NCBI GenBank assembly: GCA_900637675.1
Contig: LR134389.1
Location: 1,550,001-1,614,000, forward strand
Direction of reading: 5' to 3'
Source: Streptococcus equi subsp. equi
GTDB taxonomy: Bacteria > Bacillota > Bacilli > Lactobacillales > Streptococcaceae
DNA length: 64,000 bases
In this document: one piece after another, positions 1 to 9,906 of the stretch
Layout of the letters: every line of letters begins with the position of its first letter
How positions within the stretch are numbered: the first letter of the stretch is position 1
Translations under genes and position numbers: made by a program
The notes under the pieces: generated by a model
What the model saw: only the letters and a program-made list of their open reading frames with translations
Database searches by the model: none
Told to the model about the DNA's origin: nothing

Positions 1-1
1 C

Positions 2-550
2 AGCTTGGATTCGACGACCGTTGCCGCCAAGGGCTATACCTTTCCATTAGCCGCAGGCGCTTCAAAAACAGGGGTCAGTGATGATGGTACTACTATTCAA
101 TACCTAAAGCCAGACACCAGCCTGTACTTTACCAAATCCGCCTATCAAAAGGAAATGCTCAATGAACTGAAAAAATACCAAGGCAAATCAGCCATCACCA
201 TTACCACTGACAATTATATGGAGGTAATGGAATTAATCTACCTTTACCCAGACGAATTCGTTGATCGTACGATTCAGTACACTGGCTTTGTCTATAATGA
301 GCCAGGACATGACAGCTATCAATTCCTCTTTAGATTTGGGATTATCCATTGTATCGCTGATTCCGGTGTGTATGGGCTTCTGACCACTGGTAATCAAGAA
401 AGCTATGCCAATAACACTTGGCTGACCGTCAAGGGCCAGCTGCACATGGAATATGACAAGACCCTAGAGCAGCAGCTTCCTGTCCTTCAAATCGAGGAAG
501 CACACCAAGCCCCAGAGCCTGATAACCCTTATGTCTATAGGGTATTTTAA
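2..550 (+). CDS. TIGR03943/DUF1980 (YcgQ-like) protein, C-terminal part
   Basis: The gene runs in from the left edge, so its start is not visible. About 180 C-terminal residues remain. They include a stretch reading FRFGIIHCIADSGVYGL, which resembles the 'FLVR..I.CC.AD..PYGL' core of the YcgQ/DUF1980 family (TIGR03943), and end with a soluble beta-rich domain. Members of this family normally have N-terminal membrane helices and sit beside a YcgR-type permease. That neighbour would lie outside the window to the left. The family is linked to a putative membrane transporter, but no substrate is established. A terminator follows directly. Family assignment is from memory of the motif and is moderately secure; the function is unknown. 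Confidence 0.6.
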   Translation, partial: SLDSTTVAAKGYTFPLAAGASKTGVSDDGTTIQYLKPDTSLYFTKSAYQKEMLNELKKYQGKSAITITTDNYMEVMELIYLYPDEFVDRTIQYTGFVYNEPGHDSYQFLFRFGIIHCIADSGVYGLLTTGNQESYANNTWLTVKGQLHMEYDKTLEQQLPVLQIEEAHQAPEPDNPYVYRVF

Positions 551-560
551 CAAGCATTAA

Positions 561-599
561 GCCTCCACACCTATGACACAGGTCTATGGAGGCTTTTTG
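561..599 (+). terminator. Rho-independent terminator after the YcgQ-like gene
   Basis: Arms gcctcca (561-567) and tggaggc (587-593) form a hairpin followed by five T residues, 11 bases after the stop codon. Confidence 0.8.
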
Positions 600-653
600 T
601 TAGGGGACAGTACAAAGACGTAATTGAGTTCGTTCCATTTAAATGAAATGGCT

Positions 654-702
654 AAAAGCCGTATAGCATCAGCCTTTTAAAAGACGTGTGCTATACGGCT
701 TT
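654..702 (-). terminator. Terminator at the end of the beta-glucoside operon
   Basis: A 15-base inverted repeat (aaaagccgtatagca / tgctatacggctttt-like) lies 33 bases beyond the bglA stop. Read on the minus strand it ends in TTTT. It may work in both directions, since the strands converge here. Confidence 0.75.
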
Positions 703-734
703 GCTATTGTTGGTAAAGCCTTTGAGGCTACTTT

Positions 735-2174
<1,440 letters not shown>

Positions 2175-2182
2175 TCATCTCT

Positions 2183-4045
2183 TTAGAGAATAACGAGAGC
2201 AACATCATGCTGAGTGATATGCTCCTTGTTGTCATTAACAATGATTTCGAGCTGCTCAGAGCTATTGGTCACCACAAATGGAGTCACTAAAGAATAGCCC
2301 TTAGAGCCAATCAATTCAAGATCTATACGTAGCAGCGGCTGCCCCTGCTTAACAGTATCACCAGCCTTAACCAGCTGCTCAAAGCCCTGTCCTTTTAGCT
2401 CAACCGTATCAATACCAACATGAATTAAGACGTCAACTCCCTTGGCGTTCTTTAAAGCAATAGCATGCTTTGTTGGAAAAAGGGTGATAACCTCGCCATC
2501 AAATGGGGCATAGACATATTCCTCATTAGGTAAAATAGCCAGCCCCTCTCCTAAAAGCTTAGACGAAAAGGTTTCATCTGGCACCTCTGATAATGGAAGC
2601 ACTGTGCCAACCATCGGAGCATAAATAGATTGCTTTGCTGATAAGCCACTTTTTACTGGCGTGCTATCCGAGTCAGCTGACCCCTCCTGGTCAACCTCCT
2701 CATCAATGCCAAAAAACCAGGTTAATGTAAAGGTTAGAGCAATTGTTAAGCCCGCTGCAATTAAGGCATTGGTAAAATTAGCAGAGCTAGTCGGGCTAAT
2801 GTATTGTGGCAATCCAATTAGTGATGGCACCACAAAAGTATAAGAGGCTATATTAACAAAGCCAATATAGGCGCCCACAAGGCCACCAGAAATCATTGCA
2901 GCATAGAGCGGCTTTTTAAACTTTAGAGTAATGCCATAAAGAGCAGGCTCTGTAATTCCTGCCAATAAAGCTGATAAGCCTGCTGCTAAGGCAACCTGAC
3001 GGGTTTGCTTTTGCTTTGATTGACATGCTACAGCCACCGCTGCTGATCCCTGAGCTAGGTTAGAGGCTAGCATTGCTGGGAGGATTAAAACATCTGGAGT
3101 TGCTACAGAGGCCGCCAGAAAAATAGGAGCAAAGGCCCAATGCATACCCGTCATAACAACAAGCGGCATAATTGCACCTAAAATAGCAAGAGCCAGCCAA
3201 GGAGCAATATGGTAAATCGCTAGCAGGCTATTAGACAAGCCCTGTCCTATAATAACACCCAGAGGTCCAATAACAACTAAGGCTAGAAAGCCTGAAATAA
3301 AAATAATCAAGGTCGGCTGCAGGAAGCTCTTCATCACACTCGGTACAAAACGGTTAACCTCTCGCTCAATGTATTGCATCAGGTAAACCATAATTAAAAT
3401 CGGAATAACTGACGCACCATAGCTAGCAGGTGTCACCGGCGCTCCAAACAAAGCCATAGGTTTACCTGTAGCTACCATCGTAACAAAAGCTGGGTGTAGT
3501 AAAATCCCTGCAACAGTTGCTGCTAATACAGGTGTGACCTTAAAGCGTGCCGCAGCTGAATATGCAATCATGATTGGCATAAAATAATAAGCAGCATCTC
3601 CAAAAAAATTAATAAAAGCAACTGTTTGAGAGTCCGTACCTGCTAGACCAAGCATAGGCACCAAGATCCCAACCACCTTTAACATACCGCCTCCCAGTAA
3701 GGCAGGTATCAGTGGAGTAATCACACTAGCTATCGTTTCAATCAACCCTTCAATCATAGACTGCTTTTGACCAGCGCTAGAGCTCATATCAGTTTCATGA
3801 AACTGTCCTAGGGTCATAAATGCCTTATAATAATTGTTAACATCGTTTCCTAAAATAATTTGATACTGACCGTTTTGGCGCATGACTCCAATCACATTAG
3901 GAATAAGTTTGATTTTTTGATCTACCACTTGTTTATCATCTTTCAAAACCAAGCGTAACCGCGTGATGCAGTGGGTTACCTCTTGAATATTCTGCTCACC
4001 ACCAACTGCTTCAAAAATGGCCTTGGCTGTTTCTTGATAAGTCAT
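2183..4045 (-). CDS. bglP: PTS beta-glucoside transporter, fused EIIBCA
   Basis: 620 residues, a full-length beta-glucoside-family PTS permease. The N-terminal EIIB domain carries its phosphorylated Cys in HCITRLR (Cys26). A multi-helix EIIC domain spans about residues 105-450 and includes the family motif GITEPALYG. The C-terminal EIIA domain has its active His in LIHVGIDTVELKGQGF. The protein imports and phosphorylates beta-glucosides (salicin, arbutin or cellobiose type) using phosphate from HPr. Its start codon follows the stop of the antiterminator gene by four bases, and the ribosome site AAGGAG overlaps that stop, so the two are probably translationally coupled. The EIIB domain or HPr would also phosphorylate the antiterminator. 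The exact sugar cannot be read from sequence. Confidence 0.92.
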   Translation of the reverse strand: MTYQETAKAIFEAVGGEQNIQEVTHCITRLRLVLKDDKQVVDQKIKLIPNVIGVMRQNGQYQIILGNDVNNYYKAFMTLGQFHETDMSSSAGQKQSMIEGLIETIASVITPLIPALLGGGMLKVVGILVPMLGLAGTDSQTVAFINFFGDAAYYFMPIMIAYSAAARFKVTPVLAATVAGILLHPAFVTMVATGKPMALFGAPVTPASYGASVIPILIMVYLMQYIEREVNRFVPSVMKSFLQPTLIIFISGFLALVVIGPLGVIIGQGLSNSLLAIYHIAPWLALAILGAIMPLVVMTGMHWAFAPIFLAASVATPDVLILPAMLASNLAQGSAAVAVACQSKQKQTRQVALAAGLSALLAGITEPALYGITLKFKKPLYAAMISGGLVGAYIGFVNIASYTFVVPSLIGLPQYISPTSSANFTNALIAAGLTIALTFTLTWFFGIDEEVDQEGSADSDSTPVKSGLSAKQSIYAPMVGTVLPLSEVPDETFSSKLLGEGLAILPNEEYVYAPFDGEVITLFPTKHAIALKNAKGVDVLIHVGIDTVELKGQGFEQLVKAGDTVKQGQPLLRIDLELIGSKGYSLVTPFVVTNSSEQLEIIVNDNKEHITQHDVALVIL

Positions 4046-4049
4046 TTCA

Positions 4050-4889
4050 TTACTCCTTCACATTTTTGACTAAACGTTTGATATGAACCGTTAAATACAA
4101 AAGCTCACTAGAGCTAAGCTGATAATGGTATGCTTTTTTCATGTGATGGCTAATTTGCCTAACACAGTGATATTCCTCTGGGTATTTATCCTTAACCATC
4201 AGCAGCAAATCAGTCTCGTCATCATCATAAGCCATGCCTGATAACACGCGCTGAGCAAATAGCTTCACATGAGTGATAAAGCGATAATAATCAATAGAGA
4301 CTTCATCAAGCTCTGTCTTAAAATCAGCCTTGACCTTCTGTTCAATGTAAGACACAATTTCTGTCATTCGATGAGGCTCCTTGAAAGGATTATCAAGGCT
4401 CGCGTTGACAAAGTGCATCGCAATAAACGAAGCTTCATCTACAGCCAGAGCGACTCCTAGCTCACTGGCAATGACCTCTAAGGCCTTAACGCCAATCGCA
4501 TATTCATCAGGATAATACCGTCTAATCTCCCAGCGCAAGGGATCACTAATGATCATCCCCTGCTTATGTCTTTCAATAGCTGAATGAATATGGTCTGTCA
4601 AATTGATATAGAGTATTTCATCTAAATTTTTACCCAGCTTAATTTTCCCTAGATTAATAAGCCTCTCTGAGCAAGCAACCACCTCTTGCGGAACAGCAAT
4701 AAATAATTCAGTAAAACGGTTCATATTGTCACTATTTTTTAAAACAAATGACGCTTCGATAGCTTCACTATCGATATGGTCACCAATTCTTTTCTTAAAA
4801 GCAATCCCCTTTCCCATCAAAAGAATATCTAGCCCCTGATGGTTGGTCGAAATCGCTGCATTATGGTTTAAAACGCGTTTAATAATCAT
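4050..4889 (-). CDS. licT: BglG/LicT-family transcription antiterminator
   Basis: 279 residues: an N-terminal RNA-binding CAT domain (about 1-56, starting MIIKRVLNHNAA) and two PTS regulation domains (PRD1 about 65-170, PRD2 about 171-279) with conserved His residues, for example in HFVNASL and TVHIKRL. When sugar is present the dimer binds a RAT hairpin in the leader RNA and blocks the overlapping terminator. Both elements are visible immediately upstream (4917-4995). Availability of sugar is sensed by phosphorylation at the PRDs by the PTS protein encoded next. First gene of the operon. Confidence 0.92.
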   Translation of the reverse strand: MIIKRVLNHNAAISTNHQGLDILLMGKGIAFKKRIGDHIDSEAIEASFVLKNSDNMNRFTELFIAVPQEVVACSERLINLGKIKLGKNLDEILYINLTDHIHSAIERHKQGMIISDPLRWEIRRYYPDEYAIGVKALEVIASELGVALAVDEASFIAMHFVNASLDNPFKEPHRMTEIVSYIEQKVKADFKTELDEVSIDYYRFITHVKLFAQRVLSGMAYDDDETDLLLMVKDKYPEEYHCVRQISHHMKKAYHYQLSSSELLYLTVHIKRLVKNVKE

Positions 4890-4916
4890 AAAAGTCCTAG
4901 TCCCTCATTGCTTCAC

Positions 4917-4995
4917 AATAAAAAATGACCTATCCACAGCATGCTAAAAGGCCACACTGGAATAGGTCCCTGCTCACAAAACTGTGATAACATCC
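4917..4995 (-). promoter_or_regulatory. RAT antiterminator overlapping an intrinsic terminator
   Basis: On the minus strand, GGATGTTATC...GCAGGGACCT (4995-4964) resembles a LicT-type ribonucleic antiterminator. Its 3' end overlaps the 5' arm of a terminator: GACCTATTCC (4968-4959) pairs with GGATAGGTC (4935-4927), followed by ATTTTTTATT. This is the mutually exclusive pair expected for BglG/LicT control. Confidence 0.85.
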
Positions 4996-5048
4996 TTTAA
5001 TATTCTGATTCATTTGTCATTAGCACGCTTACCCTAAGTAATCACATC

Positions 5049-5062
5049 TAATAACGTTTTCA
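5049..5062 (-). promoter_or_regulatory. cre site (CcpA operator)
   Basis: On the minus strand, TGAAAACGTTATTA matches the cre consensus TGWAANCGNTNWCA at 13 of 14 positions. It starts at the last base of the -10 box and covers the transcription start region, a position where CcpA would repress. CcpA is encoded at 50387-51388. Confidence 0.8.
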
Positions 5063-5090
5063 TTTTATCATCTCCTAAAGGTCCTGTCAA
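5062..5090 (-). promoter_or_regulatory. Sigma-70-type promoter of the beta-glucoside operon
   Basis: On the minus strand, a perfect -35 TTGACA (5090-5085), a 17-base spacer and -10 TAAAAT (5067-5062) precede the RAT leader. Confidence 0.85.
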
Positions 5091-5177
5091 GCGTTTTCAA
5101 AAGGCTGTTTGACATTTGCCTCTAAACGAACCCCCTCATTCTCTTTGGCCAACAGCCGATAATCTGAGGCTTTCCTC

Positions 5178-6635
5178 TTAAAGTATGCCTTCTAATAGTC
5201 CCTTCATAAAGTCCTCAGAGTGAAATTCACCGATATCATCAATAGCCTCACCAAAGCCAATCAGCTTCACTGGGATATCCAATTCCTGACGAATAGCTAG
5301 GACAATTCCCCCCTTAGCTGTACCGTCAATCTTAGTTAAAATCAAGCCTGTGAGCGGTGTGATTTTTGAAAACTCCTTAGCCTGACTCAGAGCATTTTGC
5401 CCCGTTGAGGCATCGAGCGCTAGCAGGGTTTCGTGTGGGGCATCAGGTATGACACGCTTAATGATTCGTCCTATTTTTTCAAGCTCTGCCATTAGGTTGT
5501 CCTTATTTTGCAGGCGGCCTGCGGTATCAATCAGGAGAATATCTGCCCTTTCAGCAACAGCCCTCTCAACGCCATCAAAGACCACAGAGGCCGGATCTGC
5601 TTTTTCAGGGCCTGTAATGACCGGCACATCAACCCGTCGTCCCCATTCAACCAGCTGGGCAACCGCGCCTGCTCGGAAGGTATCAGCTGCAACAAGCATA
5701 ACCTTTTTTCCCTCTTGCTTATACCGATAAGCTAGCTTTCCAATTGATGTTGTCTTACCAACGCCATTCACCCCAACAAAGAGCATAACGGTCAAGCCAG
5801 GCTGATAATGAATCGCTTCATTGTAGCGGCCATCCCCCTCATAAATAGCCACTAGCTTATCAATGATAAGACGCTTTAGAGCCTCTGGCTTTTTAGCATT
5901 TTCAAGCTTAGCCTCATAGCGCAATTCTTCAGTCAAGGTTGTGGCAACATGAACACCAACATCTGAGAGAATCAAAAGCTCCTCTAAGTCCTCAAAGAAG
6001 TCCTCGTCAACACGTCTAAAGTTAGCAAAGAAGCTGTTCAAGCGTGCTGAAAAGCCTGTACGGGTTTTCTTTAAGCTGCGCTTGTATTTTTCCTGATCAG
6101 ATTCAGCTGATAGGGTCTCTTGCTTTTGGCCTTCCTCAGCTGGCTGATCAGCTGAACCAGCAGGTGCTTGAGCTGCTACTTGATACTCAGCATTTGTCTC
6201 TGCCTGATCTTCTGTTGATGCGTCTGCGCTCTCGTTACTATGCTCTGACTTAGCCCTATCATGCTTAGCCTCCTCCATAGCCTCGTGCTGGCTTAGGCTC
6301 TCACCTGCCTGATCCAAGGTCTTGTCATCAGTAGCTGCTAACTCTAGCTCCGGCTCTCTTTCTAAAAGAAAAGCTCCTCTAGCTGCTGGATCAAGCCCTT
6401 CAGCTTGCTCTGAAGCAGCCTCGTCTGAGAGCTCAGCCTGTTTGCTAGTGTCATCGGTCCTAGAGACCACATCAGCTGCCACTGCATGAGCATTTGTATC
6501 TGATAAGGCCTCCTTTTCAGACTCAATCGTATCCTTTGACGTTATGTCCTCCGACAATACCTCTGTAGTGGCAGCCTCTTGCTCAGCAACCTTAGTCTTA
6601 TCCTTTTTTCCAAATAAGCGTTCAAATAATCCCAT
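5178..6635 (-). CDS. ftsY: Signal recognition particle receptor FtsY
   Basis: 485 residues. About 190 N-terminal residues are acidic and Glu/Ala/Ser-rich, low in complexity: the variable A domain that touches membrane and translocon. The NG GTPase core follows, with P-loop GVNGVGKTTSIGKLA (about residue 290), DTAGRLQNKDNLMAEL and TKIDGTAKGG. It docks SRP-ribosome complexes at SecYEG. The start codon overlaps the stop of the preceding Cof gene by one base (TAATG), so translation is coupled. The order cof-cof-ftsY downstream of smc is normal in pyogenic streptococci. Confidence 0.95.
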   Translation of the reverse strand: MGLFERLFGKKDKTKVAEQEAATTEVLSEDITSKDTIESEKEALSDTNAHAVAADVVSRTDDTSKQAELSDEAASEQAEGLDPAARGAFLLEREPELELAATDDKTLDQAGESLSQHEAMEEAKHDRAKSEHSNESADASTEDQAETNAEYQVAAQAPAGSADQPAEEGQKQETLSAESDQEKYKRSLKKTRTGFSARLNSFFANFRRVDEDFFEDLEELLILSDVGVHVATTLTEELRYEAKLENAKKPEALKRLIIDKLVAIYEGDGRYNEAIHYQPGLTVMLFVGVNGVGKTTSIGKLAYRYKQEGKKVMLVAADTFRAGAVAQLVEWGRRVDVPVITGPEKADPASVVFDGVERAVAERADILLIDTAGRLQNKDNLMAELEKIGRIIKRVIPDAPHETLLALDASTGQNALSQAKEFSKITPLTGLILTKIDGTAKGGIVLAIRQELDIPVKLIGFGEAIDDIGEFHSEDFMKGLLEGIL

Positions 6636-7462
6636 TAGCCTTCCTCATTTAAAATATATTTCCAAATAGCCTCAGCCACACCTGATTGGTCATTGGTTAG
6701 GGTAGTCACTGCATCTGCCACTTCCTTAGCCTGATCAACCGCATTGGCCATAGCCACACCAAGACCTGCCCATTGTAGCATGCTAAAGTCATTGGCCTCA
6801 TCTCCCATCGCCATGACATGCTTGGCCTCCAAGCCCAAGTGCTGACAAAGCAGGTCCAAACCAAATGCCTTATGAATCCCCTTAGGCATAATCTCAAAGA
6901 TGATGTCTCGTGATTTAAAGGCCTCAAAATCCTCAAAGATAGTCTTTGGAAGCCTTGCAAGCTGCTGATCCAAGACCTTTGGATCCGTCACCGTAACAAT
7001 TTTATTGTATGTGATGTCCTTTGGCAGCTCAGCAAATGATTTAAGGCTAACAAAGTTCAGCAAGGGACTTGCCAAGTGATACTGAGAGCGTCTGCCATCA
7101 TTGCCTGATAGACTATAAACAGTACCATCACTGATAACATCAGTAGGTAAGCCAACCGCTGCCAACTGCTGATGAATGTCATAAACCTCAGCAAGGCTTA
7201 GAGCGCTTTTATCTAAAATATGACCAGTATTTCGTTGAACCAGACCGCCATTAAAGGTAATGCTATAGTTCTCTTCACCTAGCAAATCCAGCTCCTCAAG
7301 CAAATTTCCGATAGCCTTAAGAGGACGTCCGGTTGTGATAACAACCTTAACTCCTTTTTCCTTAGCTGCTGCTAGAGCTTTTTTGTTCTCATCACTAACG
7401 ATTTTTTCGGTATTATAGAGAGTCCCATCTAAATCTAGAGCTAAAAGCTTTATACGCGTCAT
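6635..7462 (-). CDS. Cof-type HAD-superfamily phosphatase
   Basis: 275 residues with the HAD motifs in order: DLDGTLYNTE (nucleophile Asp) near the N-terminus, TTGRP as motif II, a conserved Lys in the C2B-type cap region, and MGDEANDFSML as the metal-binding motif IV. Cof/Cof-like enzymes dephosphorylate sugar phosphates or small cofactor phosphates, and the substrate here is not predictable. It begins directly after the stop of the next upstream Cof gene (TAA-ATG) and its stop overlaps ftsY by one base, so the three form a tight operon. It is a paralogue of its neighbour. Confidence 0.9.
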   Translation of the reverse strand: MTRIKLLALDLDGTLYNTEKIVSDENKKALAAAKEKGVKVVITTGRPLKAIGNLLEELDLLGEENYSITFNGGLVQRNTGHILDKSALSLAEVYDIHQQLAAVGLPTDVISDGTVYSLSGNDGRRSQYHLASPLLNFVSLKSFAELPKDITYNKIVTVTDPKVLDQQLARLPKTIFEDFEAFKSRDIIFEIMPKGIHKAFGLDLLCQHLGLEAKHVMAMGDEANDFSMLQWAGLGVAMANAVDQAKEVADAVTTLTNDQSGVAEAIWKYILNEEG

Positions 7463-8260
7463 TTACACCAATCCCTCCAAATAAGTTAACACTGCTGAGT
7501 CATTACAATGACCAATAACCTGATCAGAAATCGCTTTGATTTCAGGCCTTGCATTTTCAGTAGCAATAGCCTGCCCTGCAAAGGACAGCATTTGATAATC
7601 ATTTAGATTATCGCCAAAGGCAATGGTCTTTTCCGGTAAAATGCCTAGGTGCTGACACAGCTGATCCATGCCAAAGCCCTTATGAACCTCTTTTAGGATA
7701 ATATCAATCGAATCAAAGCCAGTCGTCACCGCAGAAGCATAGGACAGCTCCTGATTTAGCCAGTCACTGCCAGCTAAGACTGTTTCTCCTGTAAAGGTCG
7801 TTGAGGCTTTAAAAACAGTGTCATCAACAATATCCTGCAGACAATCAATAAGCTGAACATTTTCATAATAATAATGCATTTTTTGGATATAATCCTCCGT
7901 AGCTCCTTTGAGCACATAGGCTGCCTTTTGCCCTGAAAAGAGGATCCCAGACTGATTGTAATAAGGATTGGCAAGAATTTTCTCTACAATGTCATGACAC
8001 TGCTGCTTGGTCATGACATCAGCAAAAAGAATGTCCCTCTTGTATTGCACCACAGACCCATTCTCAGCGATAATGGCAATGTCATCTAAAAAAGGCTCAA
8101 ACAAGTGATCAATGGCTAAAAGCGAACGCCCACTAGAAACTGTAAAGAGAATCCCTTTTTCTCTTAGCTTAGGCAACAGAGCTGCCAAGCGCTCCTTGTC
8201 ATAAGTTCCGTCCTCTCTTAAAAAGGTTCCGTCCATATCTGTTGCTATCAATTTAACCAT
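7463..8260 (-). CDS. Cof-type HAD-superfamily phosphatase (second paralogue)
   Basis: 265 residues. HAD motifs: DMDGTFLRE at the N-terminus, TVSSGRS as motif II, and FGDNLNDYQML near the C-terminus. Probably a cytoplasmic sugar-phosphate or nucleotide phosphatase. First gene of the cof-cof-ftsY operon in its present form. Its 5' end, together with its leader, appears as a second degraded copy about 250 bases upstream (8491-8650). Confidence 0.9.
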   Translation of the reverse strand: MVKLIATDMDGTFLREDGTYDKERLAALLPKLREKGILFTVSSGRSLLAIDHLFEPFLDDIAIIAENGSVVQYKRDILFADVMTKQQCHDIVEKILANPYYNQSGILFSGQKAAYVLKGATEDYIQKMHYYYENVQLIDCLQDIVDDTVFKASTTFTGETVLAGSDWLNQELSYASAVTTGFDSIDIILKEVHKGFGMDQLCQHLGILPEKTIAFGDNLNDYQMLSFAGQAIATENARPEIKAISDQVIGHCNDSAVLTYLEGLV

Positions 8261-8650
8261 ACAATTTAACCATTTCCTTTTTAGGGAGATACTGATTCAG
8301 CTATTCAGCTCTCCCAAAAATCTCTTTTTCCATTATACCATATCTAAACAAAAAGGGCGTGCCTGTCCTAACACGTCCTTGTTTTAAGGCTTTATAATTT
8401 CTGTAGTGGGTAACTCCACTGTGGAGATTATTGAGCCCTTATTCCAAGGCTTTCTTTATGTTCTATTGTATCAATTTCCTTATTCCAATTTCTGTTGCAA
8501 TTAACTTTAACATACAATCTAACCATTTCACTTTCAAGGGAGTGCAAAACCCGAGTGGGGTGTGCAACTCAAATCCCAGTATAACTCCTTTCGTTATACC
8601 ACAGGTAGACCAAAAAAGGGCGTGCCATCTGACATACCCTTGTTTTAACA
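8240..8650 (-). repeat. Degenerate direct duplication of the cof leader, with two terminator hairpins
   Basis: 8240-8390 (start of the Cof gene plus leader) and 8491-8650 align along their length: TCTGTTGC, ACAAT.TAACCATTTC, and a GGGCGTGC hairpin ending in TTGTTTTAA. Both units hold a hairpin (8350-8385 and 8612-8646) that on the minus strand pairs GGACGTG or GGGTATG with CACGCCC, followed by TTTTT. They would end transcripts coming from the bacteriocin island. The outer copy has no open frame. No other gene is visible between 8261 and 8777. Confidence 0.65.
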
Positions 8651-8777
8651 GTCAATCTGAGCTCCGTTTTTAAAGGCTAAACTTCTTTATCTCCATACTC
8701 TCAACGCTTATTTGCCATAATTCTTAATTGAAGCCCGTCACTAAGTTTTCTTGTTACTAAAGAGTTGAGTAATGAAT

Positions 8778-9287
8778 CTATCTAGACTGATGATTTTTCT
8801 CCTTAAAAGCTTCATATAGTTTTTTATATAACGCTTTCTTTTCTTTTTTCTGAGCATTAAACTCTTTTTTACCGTAATCAAAATTTGCTACCACAAACCC
8901 CTTGTTATTGTTAGAAAAATCAAAAAATTCCATTTCGATTAATTTGTTATTCTTAGAATCTTCTATAGTATTCTCTAAATGATTGTTGAATTGTTTAACA
9001 TCTTCTTCACTAACTCCAAAACCCATAGCAGCTCCGTCTGCAATGATGTTTGAAAATATTTCTTCTGAAGATGCTGCTTCTTTTACCCTTATTAGGTATA
9101 TGGCTTCTTCTGTTTCTAATTGTCTTACTTTATTCCATTTTTGGGTATCACTAGAAGAGATCGTATAGACTGTTAAATCTACCGTAGGTTTATTGGGATT
9201 TTCTTTTTTTATTACTTGTTTTCCCACTAAGAAAATTGCGAGTATTCCAATTAATAATATCAACGTCATATAAGCTTTCTTTTTCAT
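8778..9287 (-). CDS. Membrane-anchored hypothetical protein of the bacteriocin-immunity operon
   Basis: 169 residues. A short lysine-rich start (MKKKAYM) and one hydrophobic helix (about residues 6-21) predict an N-terminal anchor with the rest outside the cell. There is no lipobox Cys. The C-terminus is lysine-rich. No family is recognised. Its ATG overlaps the stop of the ABC ATPase gene (frame-restored) by four bases, so it is the last gene of the lactococcin-972-type operon and may be an accessory immunity protein. That role rests only on position. Confidence 0.6.
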   Translation of the reverse strand: MKKKAYMTLILLIGILAIFLVGKQVIKKENPNKPTVDLTVYTISSSDTQKWNKVRQLETEEAIYLIRVKEAASSEEIFSNIIADGAAMGFGVSEEDVKQFNNHLENTIEDSKNNKLIEMEFFDFSNNNKGFVVANFDYGKKEFNAQKKEKKALYKKLYEAFKEKNHQSR

Positions 9288-9906
9288 ATCTCACTCCCTA
9301 TATCTTTCAAATCAATGATAACATCAACCTTATTATATACAGCTGGATCATGTGTTGCTATAATAACATATTTATTTTCGGCTGTTTCACTCAATAATAA
9401 ATTAATGATTTCTTTTCCAATCTCACTATCCAAAGCTCCTGTAGGTTCATCCGCTAAAATAATTTTACGTGGCTTCATTAACATTCTTGCAATAGCTACA
9501 CGCTGAACCTGTCCTCCAGATAATTCATATATTTTCTGATTTAAATAGTCATTAGAAAGTCCTACTTTTTCAAGTACATCAGCTATTATTTTTTATCTTT
9601 ATTGATGAGTCTCAAATTATCATATACTGTTTTGTTTTCTATTAAAGAATAATTCTGGAATACATACCCAATAATAGTTTTAAAGAAAGTTCTTTCTTTT
9701 GTCTTCCAAATATCCTGCTCATCAACTAAAACCTTTCCACTGTCAATTTTTTCTAGTCTTCCTATGATATTAAGTAGTGTACTTTTACCTGAACCAGAGC
9801 CTCCAATCAATGCGTAGCTTTTTCCAGCTTCAAACGTTAAATTTAAATCTGTGAATATCTTTTTTGAGCCGAATTTTTTGGTAACATTCAAAACTTCAAT
9901 TGCCAT
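9284..9906 (-). pseudogene. ABC transporter ATPase of the bacteriocin-immunity locus, frameshifted
   Basis: Two frames together encode a complete small ATPase of about 207 residues: Walker A GGSGSGKST, Q-loop FQNYSL, then after the shift the signature LSGGQ, Walker B ILADEPTGALD and the switch His in ATHD. The break lies in an A6 run (9589-9594 on the plus strand as T6). One extra A restores ...NKDKKIIADVLEKVGL. It belongs to the MacB/LolD-like ATPases found with lactococcin-972-type systems. The ATG overlaps the stop of the frame-restored permease gene. Whether the shift is real or a sequencing error is open. Confidence 0.8.
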
